A stretch of 64,000 nucleotides of DNA from Pseudomonadota bacterium (GCA_029780695.1 JAKOYD010000048.1:60805-124804), one strand, 5' to 3'; positions 8,474-17,542 are shown, counted from the stretch's first letter. Program-made: numbers and translations. The notes: generated from the sequence alone by a model not told the origin.

Positions 8474-10222
8474 ATGCCGGGTAGCTCCAAACCTACCAGC
8501 GCGCCGCCATCGCCGCCCCCAGCGGACAACGCGACGTCAGCGCGCGACGACGTCGTGGCGGTAACCCCTGCCTTCACGCGCTTTCGGCAACGCGCCCGCG
8601 CCCTGCTGGCCGACGGCGTGCCGCCTGCTGACGCCATCGGCGCCTGGCACGGCGCGGGCACGTCACACCGGGGGTCAGCGCCCCTTGCAGCTGACTTGTT
8701 TGCCGGCGCAGGGTTGCCACCGGGCGCAGAGTCCAGCACGCCGGTCTCCCGCGCCACCCGGCCGCGCGCCGGTGCGGCGCCCCTCGTGCCCAGCGCCTTC
8801 CTCGCGCTTGCGCGCCGCGTGGTGCTGCACAGCGCGCCGGGCCGCTTCGACGCGCTCTACGCCCTACTCTGGCGCCTGGTGCACGAGCCGGGCCTGCGAC
8901 ACGACCCGCTCGACGCCGAATGGCTGCGCCTGCGCCAGATGGCCCGCGCCGTGCAGCGCGATGCGTACAAGATGCGCGCCTTCGTGCGCTTTCGCCCCGT
9001 GCGCGACGATGCGGCGCCAGACACCAATGCACACAACGGGGCCGACACCCTGCATGTCGCCTGGTTCGAGCCCGAGCACGACGTGCTTGAAGCCGTGGCG
9101 CCGTGGTTCGCGCGCCGCTTTGCCAGCATGCGCTGGGCCATCCTCACGCCGCGCCAAAGCGTGCGCTGGTCGCCCAGCAGCCAGCGCCTGCAATTCGGCC
9201 CCGGCGCCGAGCGCGCCCAGGCCCCGGCGGCCGACGACGGCGAGGCGCTGTGGCTCACCTACTACCGTCACATCTTCAACCCCGCGCGGCTCAACCTGCC
9301 CTTGATGCGGCAGCACATGCCGCGCAAATACTGGGCCAACCTGCCTGAAGCCGCCGCCATCAGCGAACTGGCCGCCGGCGCCGCCGCGCGCACCGCCACC
9401 ATGCTGGCAGCCAGCGAGGGTGCGTCGCCGCCGGCACATTTGCTAGATCAAGAGCTGGTGGCGCTTGATGGGCAAGCGCCAGAGCCGCATTTGGCTTTAA
9501 AAACGCCAACCCCGCCTCAATCGTCCGGACTGCGCCCCAGCGCCGCAGACACGCCCGCGCTGGCCCCCCGCCACACCTCGCTGGCGGCGCTGCACGCCGC
9601 CGTGCAAGCCTGCGCCGCCTGCCCTATCGGCGTCTGCGCCACGCAGGCCGTCAACGGCAACGGGCCGCTCGGCGCGCGCCTCATGCTGGTGGGCGAGCAG
9701 CCTGGCGACCAGGAAGACCTGGCCGGCCAGCCCTTCGTCGGTCCCGCCGGCCGGTTGCTCGATCAGGCGCTGGCGCGCGCCGGGCTAAACCGTGGCGAGC
9801 TGTTCCTGACCAACGCCGTGCGCCACTTCAAGCACGAGCTGCGCGGCAAGCGCCGCCTGCACAAAACCCCCGGCCAGCGCGAAGCCGCCGCCTGCCTGCC
9901 GTGGCTGCTGCGCGAAATCGATCTGGTGCAGCCCGCCGCCCTGCTCGCCCTGGGCGCCACCGCCGCGCGCGCCCTGCTCGGCCCCGGCGTCACGCTGGCT
10001 CAGTCGCGCGGCCGCTGGAGGCCTGGGCCGGGCGGGCGGCCCGTGTTCGTCACCTGGCACCCCGCCGCGCTGCTGCGTCTGCCCGAGCGGGAACGCGCCC
10101 GCGTGTGGGCGCTGTGGCTGGACGATTTGCGCGCGGCTGCGCAAGGGCCGCAGGCGGCCGATCCGGGTGTGGCTGACGCCGTCAACCATCCGATGGCGAG
10201 CGGCTCAGGCGTGTTGGCGTGA
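8474..10222 (+). CDS. DUF4130 / UdgX-type uracil-DNA glycosylase fusion
   Basis: 582 residues with two parts. The N-terminal half (residues ~110-310, including FDALYALLWRLVHE and the TYYRHIFNPARLNLPLMRQHMPRKYW region) is the DUF4130 domain that partners the radical SAM protein. The C-terminal half (residues ~370-560) is a family 4-like uracil-DNA glycosylase with CAACPIGVCA iron-sulfur cysteines, GEQPGDQEDLAGQPFVGPAG (motif A), GKRRLHKTP and TWHPAALLR (motif B). KRRLH is the UdgX hallmark whose His forms a covalent bond to the abasic sugar after uracil removal, as known for mycobacterial UdgX. A family A repeat lies in the linker (residues ~322-343). Co-transcribed with the radical SAM gene from the LexA-boxed promoter. 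Confidence 0.9.
   Translation: MPGSSKPTSAPPSPPPADNATSARDDVVAVTPAFTRFRQRARALLADGVPPADAIGAWHGAGTSHRGSAPLAADLFAGAGLPPGAESSTPVSRATRPRAGAAPLVPSAFLALARRVVLHSAPGRFDALYALLWRLVHEPGLRHDPLDAEWLRLRQMARAVQRDAYKMRAFVRFRPVRDDAAPDTNAHNGADTLHVAWFEPEHDVLEAVAPWFARRFASMRWAILTPRQSVRWSPSSQRLQFGPGAERAQAPAADDGEALWLTYYRHIFNPARLNLPLMRQHMPRKYWANLPEAAAISELAAGAAARTATMLAASEGASPPAHLLDQELVALDGQAPEPHLALKTPTPPQSSGLRPSAADTPALAPRHTSLAALHAAVQACAACPIGVCATQAVNGNGPLGARLMLVGEQPGDQEDLAGQPFVGPAGRLLDQALARAGLNRGELFLTNAVRHFKHELRGKRRLHKTPGQREAAACLPWLLREIDLVQPAALLALGATAARALLGPGVTLAQSRGRWRPGPGGRPVFVTWHPAALLRLPERERARVWALWLDDLRAAAQGPQAADPGVADAVNHPMASGSGVLA
9438..9503. repeat. Family A repeat, copy 4 (in the udgX linker)
   Basis: ATTTGCTAGATCAAGAGCTG, GGCGCTTGATGGGCAAGCGCC and TTGGCTTTAAAAAC follow the family order with a perfect GGCGCTTG/CAAGCGCC stem. 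It is read in frame in the linker between the DUF4130 and glycosylase domains. Confidence 0.75.
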
Positions 10223-10504
10223 GCGTTAAAAACGACAGCGCCGCATGAAGGAGGAGGAGCGTACCGTCAGCACATGGTGGTGATGTGTGCAGGGTACGGT
10301 GTGCGGGGTCAGGGGTGGCGGGCTGATGGGTCATCGTGTGGCGCTGCCCCTCGCGCCGTGACAAGGCCCCCAGCATGTTTTCAACCCCCTGGCGGCCAGC
10401 CGGGGTCTTGTGCTCGCCCGGTACGCTCCAGAAAAATATCGGTAAATCAGCCGCCAGCGCTTGAGGGGCAAGCGCGAGCAGCTCTCAAAATCATAGTATC
10501 CAGT
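10223..10504. other. Intergenic stretch without a gene
   Basis: About 280 bp between the convergent udgX gene and the DIP1984 gene. I see no supported coding frame. The right part is a family A repeat; the left part is GC-rich with a few G/T-rich words and no clear terminator. Confidence 0.6.
10431..10498. repeat. Family A repeat, copy 5 (intergenic)
   Basis: AAAAATATCGGTAAATCAG, then CCAGCGCTTG..GGCAAGCGCGAGCAGCTCTCAAAAT. Clear stem and the conserved AGCAGCT-TCAAAAT flank, immediately downstream of the DIP1984 gene. Confidence 0.78.
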
Positions 10505-10957
10505 TCACAGTTCAACGCGCCAGTTGGTCTCTTGAATCTGCACGTTCAGCTCGCGGATCTTGCGCGAGTAGTCTTCCATCTGCTTTTGCGTCGCCGTCAC
10601 GTCAATCTGCGGCACCCACTTGATCTCGCGCGGGCTGTAGCGGTCTTCTTCCTTGTGCGTGGCTTCCACTGCGCTTTTCAGCACACTGTGCTGCTGCATC
10701 AGCACGTCGCGCTGGCCCAGCACGGCGGCCAGCGGACGGCCGTCGGGCAACTTGGCGGCGGCGTTGGCGGCGTCGATCTTCAGCACCAGCGCCTGCTGCT
10801 CGGCGATCACGGCAAAGCATTCGGCGATCAGCTTGGCCACGTCTTCGCGCGGCGCATCGCCCTCCTGCGCCAGCGCGTTCTGCCCAATGCGCTCGCGCAG
10901 CGAGAGGATTTTCTTTTTCTGATCAGCGCGGATCAGCAGGGCTTCGGCGAGTTTCAT
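10505..10957 (-). CDS. DIP1984 family protein
   Basis: 150-residue helical protein starting MKLAEALLIRADQKKKILSL and ending NVQIQETNWRVEL; the DIP1984 family (septicolysin-like annotation) has this length and charged helical repeats. Biochemical role unknown. It overlaps the HTH antitoxin stop by 4 bp (ATGA), so it is the third gene of a toxin-antitoxin-DIP1984 operon. ATG 10957 was chosen because a truncated second copy at 11646-11762 begins with the same residues at its own ATG. Confidence 0.85.
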   Translation of the reverse strand: MKLAEALLIRADQKKKILSLRERIGQNALAQEGDAPREDVAKLIAECFAVIAEQQALVLKIDAANAAAKLPDGRPLAAVLGQRDVLMQQHSVLKSAVEATHKEEDRYSPREIKWVPQIDVTATQKQMEDYSRKIRELNVQIQETNWRVEL

Positions 10958-11271
10958 AGTGACAGCGCCTCGCGCACAACAGCGGGGTGCTTGCGCGCAA
11001 TGCGAATCAGAGTCTGTGCCGCGCCCGATGGCGAGCGTCGGCCTTGCTCCCATTCCTGCAGCGTCCGCTTGGAAATGCTGAGCGCCGACGCAAACTCAGC
11101 CTGACTCATGCCCGTGCTTTGCCGTGCTTCGGCGACTTCGTTCATTGGCACTTGAGTACTGCGCTCAAAGTTGCGCGCCTTCATCTCGCGCACGGATTGC
11201 AGCAGCTTCATGCCCAGCGCCTCACCAGCAACTTGACTGCTGCGGGCGGGTTTTTCAATTGTCGAAGGCAT
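10954..11271 (-). CDS. HigA-like XRE-family antitoxin
   Basis: 105 residues. A helix-turn-helix of the XRE/HigA2 type occupies residues ~50-90: ARQSTGMSQAEFASALSISK followed by RTLQEWEQGRRSPSG. As antitoxin it would bind the toxin encoded just upstream and repress the shared promoter. The toxin stop codon overlaps its start by 17 bp, the toxin-first order characteristic of higBA systems. The next gene, DIP1984, overlaps its stop codon. Confidence 0.88.
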   Translation of the reverse strand: MPSTIEKPARSSQVAGEALGMKLLQSVREMKARNFERSTQVPMNEVAEARQSTGMSQAEFASALSISKRTLQEWEQGRRSPSGAAQTLIRIARKHPAVVREALSL

Positions 11272-11578
11272 CTTCCAACTCCTTTCGGACAGCTTTAAGG
11301 ATGTGCGCGGGAATCGTGTCCTGCACGGCCTTGGGATAGACCAGCAGCATCACCAGTTCCCCCGCCACCAAACGGGCGAAGTAGATGACCCGAGCGCCGC
11401 CCCGCTTGCCCATGCCAGACCGCGACCAGCGCACCTTGCGACATCCGCCGCTGCCGGCAATGACGTCGCCCACTTCGGGTTGCGACGCGATCCATTCAAA
11501 GAACGCCAGCCGCTCCTCGTCAGACCAAATTCGGGCCGCCTCGGCGACAAATGTCGGCGTCTCGTAGATGGTCAGCAT
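11255..11578 (-). CDS. HigB/RelE-like toxin
   Basis: 107 residues of the RelE/ParE superfamily, HigB2-like: WSDEERLAFFEWIASQPEVGDVI, then GCRKVRWSRSGMGKRGGARVIYF and a C-terminal KAVRKELEDAF. GKRGGARVIY is the conserved strand of the family carrying basic residues that act on mRNA at the ribosome. It is first in a toxin-antitoxin-DIP1984 operon. The -10 box TATAAT (minus strand, 11591-11586) sits only seven bases before the ATG, so the transcript is probably leaderless or nearly so. Confidence 0.88.
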   Translation of the reverse strand: MLTIYETPTFVAEAARIWSDEERLAFFEWIASQPEVGDVIAGSGGCRKVRWSRSGMGKRGGARVIYFARLVAGELVMLLVYPKAVQDTIPAHILKAVRKELEDAFDN

Positions 11579-11585
11579 GCGTCCA

Positions 11586-11602
11586 ATTATACGTCATTGA
11601 CG
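11586..11602 (-). promoter_or_regulatory. higBA promoter -10 box with adjoining palindrome
   Basis: On the minus strand TATAAT (11591-11586) lies directly beside the palindrome CGTCATTGACG (11592-11602), which would fall between -35 and -10. It is a plausible binding site for the HigA-like repressor. The toxin ATG at 11578 follows within one turn of the -10. Confidence 0.5.
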
Positions 11603-11645
11603 GACGAGTGCTCATGTTCTGCTGCTCGACGAACAACTTGACCAC

Positions 11646-11762
11646 TTACTCGCGCGGCGCATCGTCCTCTTGCGCCAGCGCGTTCTGCGCAATGCGCTCG
11701 CGCAACGAAAGGATTTTCTTTTTCTGATCAGCGCGGATCAGCAGGGCTTCGGCGAGTTTCAT
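11646..11762 (-). pseudogene. Truncated duplicate of the DIP1984 gene (5' part only)
   Basis: A 38-codon frame encodes MKLAEALLIRADQKKKILSL and runs to DDAPRE before a TAA. It is almost identical to the first 38 residues of the intact DIP1984 gene at 10957, differing at two positions, then diverges. It is a broken second copy on the other side of the HigBA-like module, so the toxin genes are bracketed by a ~117-bp direct repeat. Confidence 0.85.
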
Positions 11763-11765
11763 GGG

Positions 11766-12227
11766 TCAATTGTCGCCTGTTGCCAACCGCTCCACCAATG
11801 CGGAGGGCGTGCAGATCGAGAAAGGCAACGTCGCCGCGCCGGCCAGTTGCAGCAGGTCGTCATCGCCCGTGACCAACGCATCCGCGTTGCCCGCCTGCGC
11901 AAGCAGCAGAAACATCTGGTCTTTGGGGTCGCGGCACTGCGGTAGGCCAGTCGACGCCTCTGGCGCGTCGACCGCCTCGGCGTACGGCAGATAGTCCGCC
12001 AGCAACTCATGCCGATCCGCCGCGGTCAGGCGGAATTTGGGGTAAGCCAGCACGCGCATCAGCTCTTGCGCCGTGGCCTTGCTGGCCAAGGGCATCAACC
12101 GTCCGTTCTGCCAGTGCGCACGCAGCCCGCTTAAACGACCCGCCCCAAACAGCAGCGCCGACAACACGACATTGGTATCCAGCACCACGCGCAAGCCATC
12201 GCCTGAACGTGTTGCAGCTTCAGTCAC
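11766..12227 (-). CDS. PIN-domain toxin (COG1569-like)
   Basis: 153 residues with a PIN nuclease fold: LRVVLDTNVVLSALLFGAG (first acidic residue), a central SKATAQELMRVLAYPKFRL (conserved Glu), then CRDPKDQMFLLLAQAGNADALVTGDDDLL (metal-binding Asp cluster). Such proteins cleave RNA. GTG at 12227 was chosen because it overlaps the stop of the AbrB-type antitoxin by 8 bp, as usual for these pairs; a longer frame starting at 12272 would overlap the antitoxin by over 50 bp. Confidence 0.85.
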   Translation of the reverse strand: MTEAATRSGDGLRVVLDTNVVLSALLFGAGRLSGLRAHWQNGRLMPLASKATAQELMRVLAYPKFRLTAADRHELLADYLPYAEAVDAPEASTGLPQCRDPKDQMFLLLAQAGNADALVTGDDDLLQLAGAATLPFSICTPSALVERLATGDN

Positions 12228-12444
12228 CCTGGCGAGCCCAAGCCAAAGCGTCGCGCACGTCGTCCTCGTCAACGCCCAAGGCCGCCAGCTTGGCGCGCAC
12301 GGCGTCGGCTTTTTGCAGGCGCACGGGTGTCAACATCAACCGACCGTCCACCGCCTCCACCTCGAAATATTCCGACGGCGGAAGCTGCGCCACCACAGCC
12401 TTGGGCAGGGTGATCTGGTTCTTGGAGGTCATCTTGGCGAGCAT
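12220..12444 (-). CDS. AbrB/SpoVT-type antitoxin
   Basis: 74 residues. The N-terminal swapped-hairpin DNA-binding fold is seen as MTSKNQITLPKAVVAQLPPSEYFEVE, followed by RLMLTPVRLQKADAVRAKLA, a toxin-binding tail. It pairs with the PIN toxin whose start overlaps its stop. A 9-bp inverted repeat directly upstream contains its likely ribosome-binding sequence and may also be its operator. Confidence 0.85.
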   Translation of the reverse strand: MLAKMTSKNQITLPKAVVAQLPPSEYFEVEAVDGRLMLTPVRLQKADAVRAKLAALGVDEDDVRDALAWARQGD

Positions 12445-12448
12445 GGCG

Positions 12449-12471
12449 GGATTCCTTGAAGAAAGGAATCC
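12449..12471 (-). promoter_or_regulatory. Inverted repeat at the AbrB antitoxin ribosome-binding site
   Basis: GGATTCCTT (12449-12457) and AAGGAATCC (12463-12471) form a perfect 9-bp stem with a 5-nt loop, ending five bases before the antitoxin ATG. The AAGGAAT in it is the best ribosome-binding sequence, so the stem could occlude translation, or the DNA form could be the AbrB-type operator. Confidence 0.5.
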
Positions 12472-12742
12472 TTACTTTAGCATGGTTGTGCTCTTGACGC
12501 GAATACCGGGATTGCATGGTCCCATCGACCCGCACGTCAAGCGGTCATCACGAAACATTACTCTGACCCCAATTTCCCCCACCAATTTCCCCCAATTTCC
12601 CCCGAAAATTTGCTCTGACCCCATTTCCTTCTCGCGCGTGGGCGCTGTGACTGGAGGATCTGCGAGCAGGCGCCCTAAGGCAGATGCGACAAATCCCGGC
12701 CGGGCTGACGCCTTCAACCAGCGCGATACGCGGTCTCGTAGC
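12472..12742. other. Intergenic stretch with CTCTGACCCC repeats
   Basis: About 270 bp with no supported gene. It holds two copies of CTCTGACCCC(A)ATTTCC (about 12561 and 12613) around tandem AATTTCCCCC units at 12571-12605. I have seen CTCTGACCCC-type words at the edges of small transposon remnants, but no transposase is visible here. Confidence 0.45.
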
Positions 12743-13498
12743 TCAAAAACAATGTGGAATATCCGGCTCGACCGATTCTATTGGAATCCATTCGCTCTGC
12801 CGATTATTTGTCACCGCATTGCTGGAGTCATATTGAATCAGAACCAGTGGGCGCTTGACCTCCACAACGAGGCCGCGCATGAGTTTGACTCGCACAACAT
12901 CGCCAGTTTTTATTACATCTCGAAAACTTTTAACTGAGGTCGTACGCATTGCCATGCATCGCTCGCGCGACTCTTGCGCATTTTGACGTCTCTGCTCGGA
13001 CGCGATACGATCTTGCTCTTGCTTTCGTGCGTTTTCCTGCACCTGACTGCCAGTTTCATAGCGAACCCTCAGATAACCGAAATATGTAACACCTGAGATT
13101 TTATCCAGAAATGGATCGCTGCGGAAGCCGCCATCATAAACACCAATGGTGACGCGCCATAGCAATGTTTCGCCTTGCATGCAGTCGACGCTGCCTGCTC
13201 CACCAATTCCAGAAATAAATTTGCCATCCTGGGCGCGCCCGCCTGAGATATAGGGGACGTTATTTCCCAACTTGATCGAACCTCCATCGCTTTTGCATAA
13301 TACAGGAAATGGGCGCAGCAATCTTCGAACGGCTTGCAGGCCAAACAAGTTATCGGTCGAATTTCCGTGATCGGCGAATTTTCTTCCATTCAGTGATTGG
13401 GCAGTAGGCTCCGGATTAGACATAATCGATTCTGGATTCGACGCACAACCAGCAAGAAGCACAACTACAATCAATAAAACATAAAATTTGTTTTTCAT
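12743..13498 (-). CDS. Predicted lipoprotein, unknown function
   Basis: 251 residues. It starts MKNKFYVLLIVVVLLAGCAS, a signal peptide with lipobox LAGC (predicted lipidated Cys18). No known domain is recognised. Features visible are GGSIKLGNNVPYISGGRA, a charged coil rich in Gln/Arg (residues ~175-205), and a C-terminal KRPLVLIQYDSS...EWIPIESVEP segment that looks like a small beta domain. The gene is markedly more AT-rich than its surroundings and starts 4 bp after the guaB stop, suggesting a late arrival riding on guaB transcription. Confidence 0.75.
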   Translation of the reverse strand: MKNKFYVLLIVVVLLAGCASNPESIMSNPEPTAQSLNGRKFADHGNSTDNLFGLQAVRRLLRPFPVLCKSDGGSIKLGNNVPYISGGRAQDGKFISGIGGAGSVDCMQGETLLWRVTIGVYDGGFRSDPFLDKISGVTYFGYLRVRYETGSQVQENARKQEQDRIASEQRRQNAQESRERCMAMRTTSVKSFRDVIKTGDVVRVKLMRGLVVEVKRPLVLIQYDSSNAVTNNRQSEWIPIESVEPDIPHCF

Positions 13499-13502
13499 AA
13501 TA

Positions 13503-15095
<1,593 letters not shown>

Positions 15096-15111
15096 CTAAA
15101 CTGCCTTCACC

Positions 15112-15630
15112 ATGAAACCTGCCCGCGCCCTGATCCTTGGTTTGACCCTGGCCGCCGCCATGGCGGCCCATGCCCAGTACCAGTGGATTGACAAGGACGG
15201 CAGGCGCGTGTTCAGCGACCGCCCGCCGCCCGCCGACGTACCGGCCAAGAACGTGCTGGCGCAGCCGCGCGGGGGACGCACGACGCCGGCTCGCGACGCA
15301 ATGACCGCGCCCGCCGATGCCACCGCACCCGCCTCGCCGGCTGCCAGCCGCCCCGCCGCCGCCGCCCCTGTCGGTGTGGACAAGACGCTGGAAGAAAAAA
15401 AGCGCAAGGCCGAACAAGCCGAAGCCGCCAAGAAAAAGGCCGACGACGCCCGCACCGCCGCCGCCCGGGCTGAAAACTGCAAGCGCGCGACAAGCGCCAA
15501 GGCCACCATCGAGTCGGGCATGCGCATGGCGCGCGTCAACAGTCAGGGCGAGCGTGAATTCCTCGACGACGCCCAGCGCGCCGAAGAGTTGAAGCGCGCC
15601 AACGCCATCATCGCGTCTGACTGCAACTAA
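15112..15630 (+). CDS. DUF4124 domain-containing secreted protein
   Basis: 172 residues. A signal peptide (MKPARALILGLTLAAAMAAHAQ) is followed directly by YQWIDKDGRRVFSDRPPPADVPAKNV, the DUF4124 motif. An Ala/Pro-rich linker leads to a basic coiled coil (EEKKRKAEQAEAAKKKADD) and a tail AENCKRATSAKATIESG. The family is periplasmic and of unknown function, common in beta-proteobacteria. It diverges from guaB with ~140 bp between start codons. Confidence 0.85.
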   Translation: MKPARALILGLTLAAAMAAHAQYQWIDKDGRRVFSDRPPPADVPAKNVLAQPRGGRTTPARDAMTAPADATAPASPAASRPAAAAPVGVDKTLEEKKRKAEQAEAAKKKADDARTAAARAENCKRATSAKATIESGMRMARVNSQGEREFLDDAQRAEELKRANAIIASDCN

Positions 15631-15684
15631 CGGCGGCGCGCTATCCGCCTTGCCTGGGCCGGGGCGCACCGCCCACCGCAGCCA

Positions 15685-16017
15685 TCAATAGCCGGGCTTG
15701 GCCCCGGGTCGGCGCTTGGCAAACAGCCCGGCCGCGCGCGTGCCCTGCTGCCCAAACCGTTCACGCCGCGCCAGCTTGGGGTCGACGCGCAAGGGGCGCC
15801 AAATCTCGACCCGGTCGCGCTCGCGCAAGACGTGGTCCGGCGCTGCCCTGCGGCCCCACACGCCGACGCAACCGGCCGCGGCGGGCAAGTCTGGAAAGCG
15901 CGCTGCCAATCCGCTGGCCGCCACCGCGTCGCGCACGGTGCTGCCGTCGGGCAGCGTCAGCGCCACTTCGTGCACTTCGCGCGGCGCTGGCGAATAGGCC
16001 ACGATGACGGAGACCAC
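15685..16017 (-). CDS. RnfH family protein
   Basis: 110 residues with a ubiquitin-like fold: VSVIVAYSPAPREVHEVALT, GSTVRDAVAASGLAARFPDL, and VGVWGRRAAPDHVLRERDRVEIWRPL then RVDPKLARRER, the RnfH pattern. Start is a GTG at 16017, five bases after the ratA stop. The ratA-rnfH pairing is conserved across proteobacteria. Function is unknown despite the Rnf-derived name. Confidence 0.88.
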   Translation of the reverse strand: MVSVIVAYSPAPREVHEVALTLPDGSTVRDAVAASGLAARFPDLPAAAGCVGVWGRRAAPDHVLRERDRVEIWRPLRVDPKLARRERFGQQGTRAAGLFAKRRPGAKPGY

Positions 16018-16022
16018 CGCGC

Positions 16023-16472
16023 TTACGCCACCGCGCTGCCGTAGACCTGTTCGGCGCGCTGCACAAACGCATCGACCAGGCTGTTGGCGATCTTGTCGAA
16101 CACCGGCCCCACCAGCGTGGCCAACAGGCGGTTGGAAAAGCCGTAGTCCAGCTTCAGGTCGACGCGGCAGGCGCGTTCGCCCTCGCGCACCGGCGTGAAC
16201 TGCCACGTGCCTTCCAGCTTGGAGAACGGCCCTTCGACCAAGTGCAGCTTGACCTCGCGGCCGGGCACGTGTTCGTTGCGCGTGACGAACACCTGCCGCA
16301 CGCCCTTGAAGTCGATGCCGACCTCGGCGGTCAGGCCCAGCTCTTGGCGCTCCAGCACCTTGCCGTGGTCGCACCAGGGCAGAAAGTCGGGATAGCGCTC
16401 GACATCAATCACCAGGTCGAACATCTCCTGGGCGGTGTACCAGATCAGGACGGACTTGTGGACAGATTTCAT
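16023..16472 (-). CDS. ratA: RatA/START-domain (coenzyme Q-binding, COQ10-like) protein
   Basis: 149 residues of the polyketide-cyclase/START-like fold: [34 protein letters not shown], then [20 protein letters not shown] and [33 protein letters not shown]. This is the conserved helix-grip family called RatA in E. coli (reported to impair 70S assembly) and COQ10 in eukaryotes (quinone binding). The ATG at 16472 was preferred to an upstream one because homologues begin with this K-x-V-x-KS segment. It diverges from smpB. Confidence 0.88.
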   Translation of the reverse strand: MKSVHKSVLIWYTAQEMFDLVIDVERYPDFLPWCDHGKVLERQELGLTAEVGIDFKGVRQVFVTRNEHVPGREVKLHLVEGPFSKLEGTWQFTPVREGERACRVDLKLDYGFSNRLLATLVGPVFDKIANSLVDAFVQRAEQVYGSAVA

Positions 16473-16566
16473 AGAATGCACGCTGCACGCCGATTTTAGG
16501 CGCCCGCCCGCGGCGCCTGCCGCCCGAGCCGCTTGCAAAGTGCGAGCAGCGCTCCATATTTCACAG

Positions 16567-17046
16567 ATGGCCACCAAGAAACCCAAGTCACCCAACCCGG
16601 TCATCGCCGAGAACAAGAAAGCCGCGTTCAACTATTTCTTCGAAGAACGCTTCGAAGCCGGCATGGTGCTGGAAGGCTGGGAAGTCAAGGCTCTGCGCGC
16701 CGGCAAGGCGCAGCTGACCGATGGCTACGTGGTCATCCGCAATGGCGAGCTGTTCGTCATTGGCTGCCAGATCAACCCGCTGGGCACCGCCAGCACCCAC
16801 GTGCGGCCCGATGCCGTGCGCACCAAAAAGCTGCTGATGAAGGCCGACGAGATCCGGCGCCTGATCGGCAAGGTGGAGCAAAAGGGCTACACCCTGGTGC
16901 CCATCAACCTGCACTGGAAGAACGGCCGCGTGAAGTGCGAAATCGCCCTGGCCAAGGGCAAGGCCACGCACGACAAGCGCGACACCATCAAGGAGCGCGA
17001 AGGCAAGCGCGAGGTGGAGCGCGCCATGAAAGAGCGCCACCGCTGA
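16567..17046 (+). CDS. smpB: SsrA-binding protein SmpB
   Basis: 159 residues of the tmRNA-binding trans-translation factor. The core reads [46 protein letters not shown] and [20 protein letters not shown], with the basic C-terminal tail [19 protein letters not shown] that mimics a codon-anticodon stem in the decoding centre. The size is normal. Its divergent neighbour is ratA, a conserved pairing. Confidence 0.97.
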   Translation: MATKKPKSPNPVIAENKKAAFNYFFEERFEAGMVLEGWEVKALRAGKAQLTDGYVVIRNGELFVIGCQINPLGTASTHVRPDAVRTKKLLMKADEIRRLIGKVEQKGYTLVPINLHWKNGRVKCEIALAKGKATHDKRDTIKEREGKREVERAMKERHR

Positions 17047-17128
17047 CGCGGCCTGTTGTCCCACAGGCCGGCGGCATGCGCGGGGGCTACACTCTTCGGG
17101 TTATCCACTGACTTCAGGAGTGCTTCGC

Positions 17129-17542
17129 ATGAACATCAAGGCATTGACCGCCGCCATCGCCACCGCTGCCCTGCTGGCCGCCTGCGGCACCACGCAGCCC
17201 ACCGCCGGCAACGTGCCCGCCAACGCACGCCCCAGCACGCCCACGCAGGCCGTGGACGGCACCCTGATCGGCCCGGACGGCCGCACCCTGTACGTGTTCA
17301 GCCGCGACGTGGCGGGCAGCGGCAAGTCGGCCTGCGTCGACGCCTGCGCCGCCAACTGGCCGCCCCTGGGCGTGACGGCCTCGGCCGTGCCGCTGGGCGA
17401 CTACACCATCATCACCCGCGCCGACGGCAGCAAGCAGTGGGCGTACAAGGGCATGCCGCTGTACTACTTTGTGAAAGACGCCAAGGCCGGCGACAAGCTG
17501 GGCGACGGCGTGGGTGGCAACTGGCGCATCGCGCGCCGCTGA
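17129..17542 (+). CDS. COG4315-like lipoprotein with PF03640 repeats
   Basis: 137 residues starting MNIKALTAAIATAALLAACG, a lipoprotein signal with LAAC lipobox. The mature domain has two copies of the secreted repeat of unknown function: DGRTLYVFSRDVAGSGKSAC...NWPPL and WAYKGMPLYYFVKDAKAGDKLGDGVGGNW. Conserved cysteines CVDAC lie in between. Role unknown; homologues are envelope lipoproteins. AGGAG lies about 9 nt before the ATG at 17129, and an intrinsic terminator follows. Confidence 0.88.
   Translation: MNIKALTAAIATAALLAACGTTQPTAGNVPANARPSTPTQAVDGTLIGPDGRTLYVFSRDVAGSGKSACVDACAANWPPLGVTASAVPLGDYTIITRADGSKQWAYKGMPLYYFVKDAKAGDKLGDGVGGNWRIARR

Noticed and set aside
12209..12937. Plus-strand frame of 242 codons across the AbrB antitoxin and the spacer
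   Set aside because: It is antisense to the antitoxin and crosses low-complexity repeats and the 3' end of the lipoprotein gene; no conserved motif.
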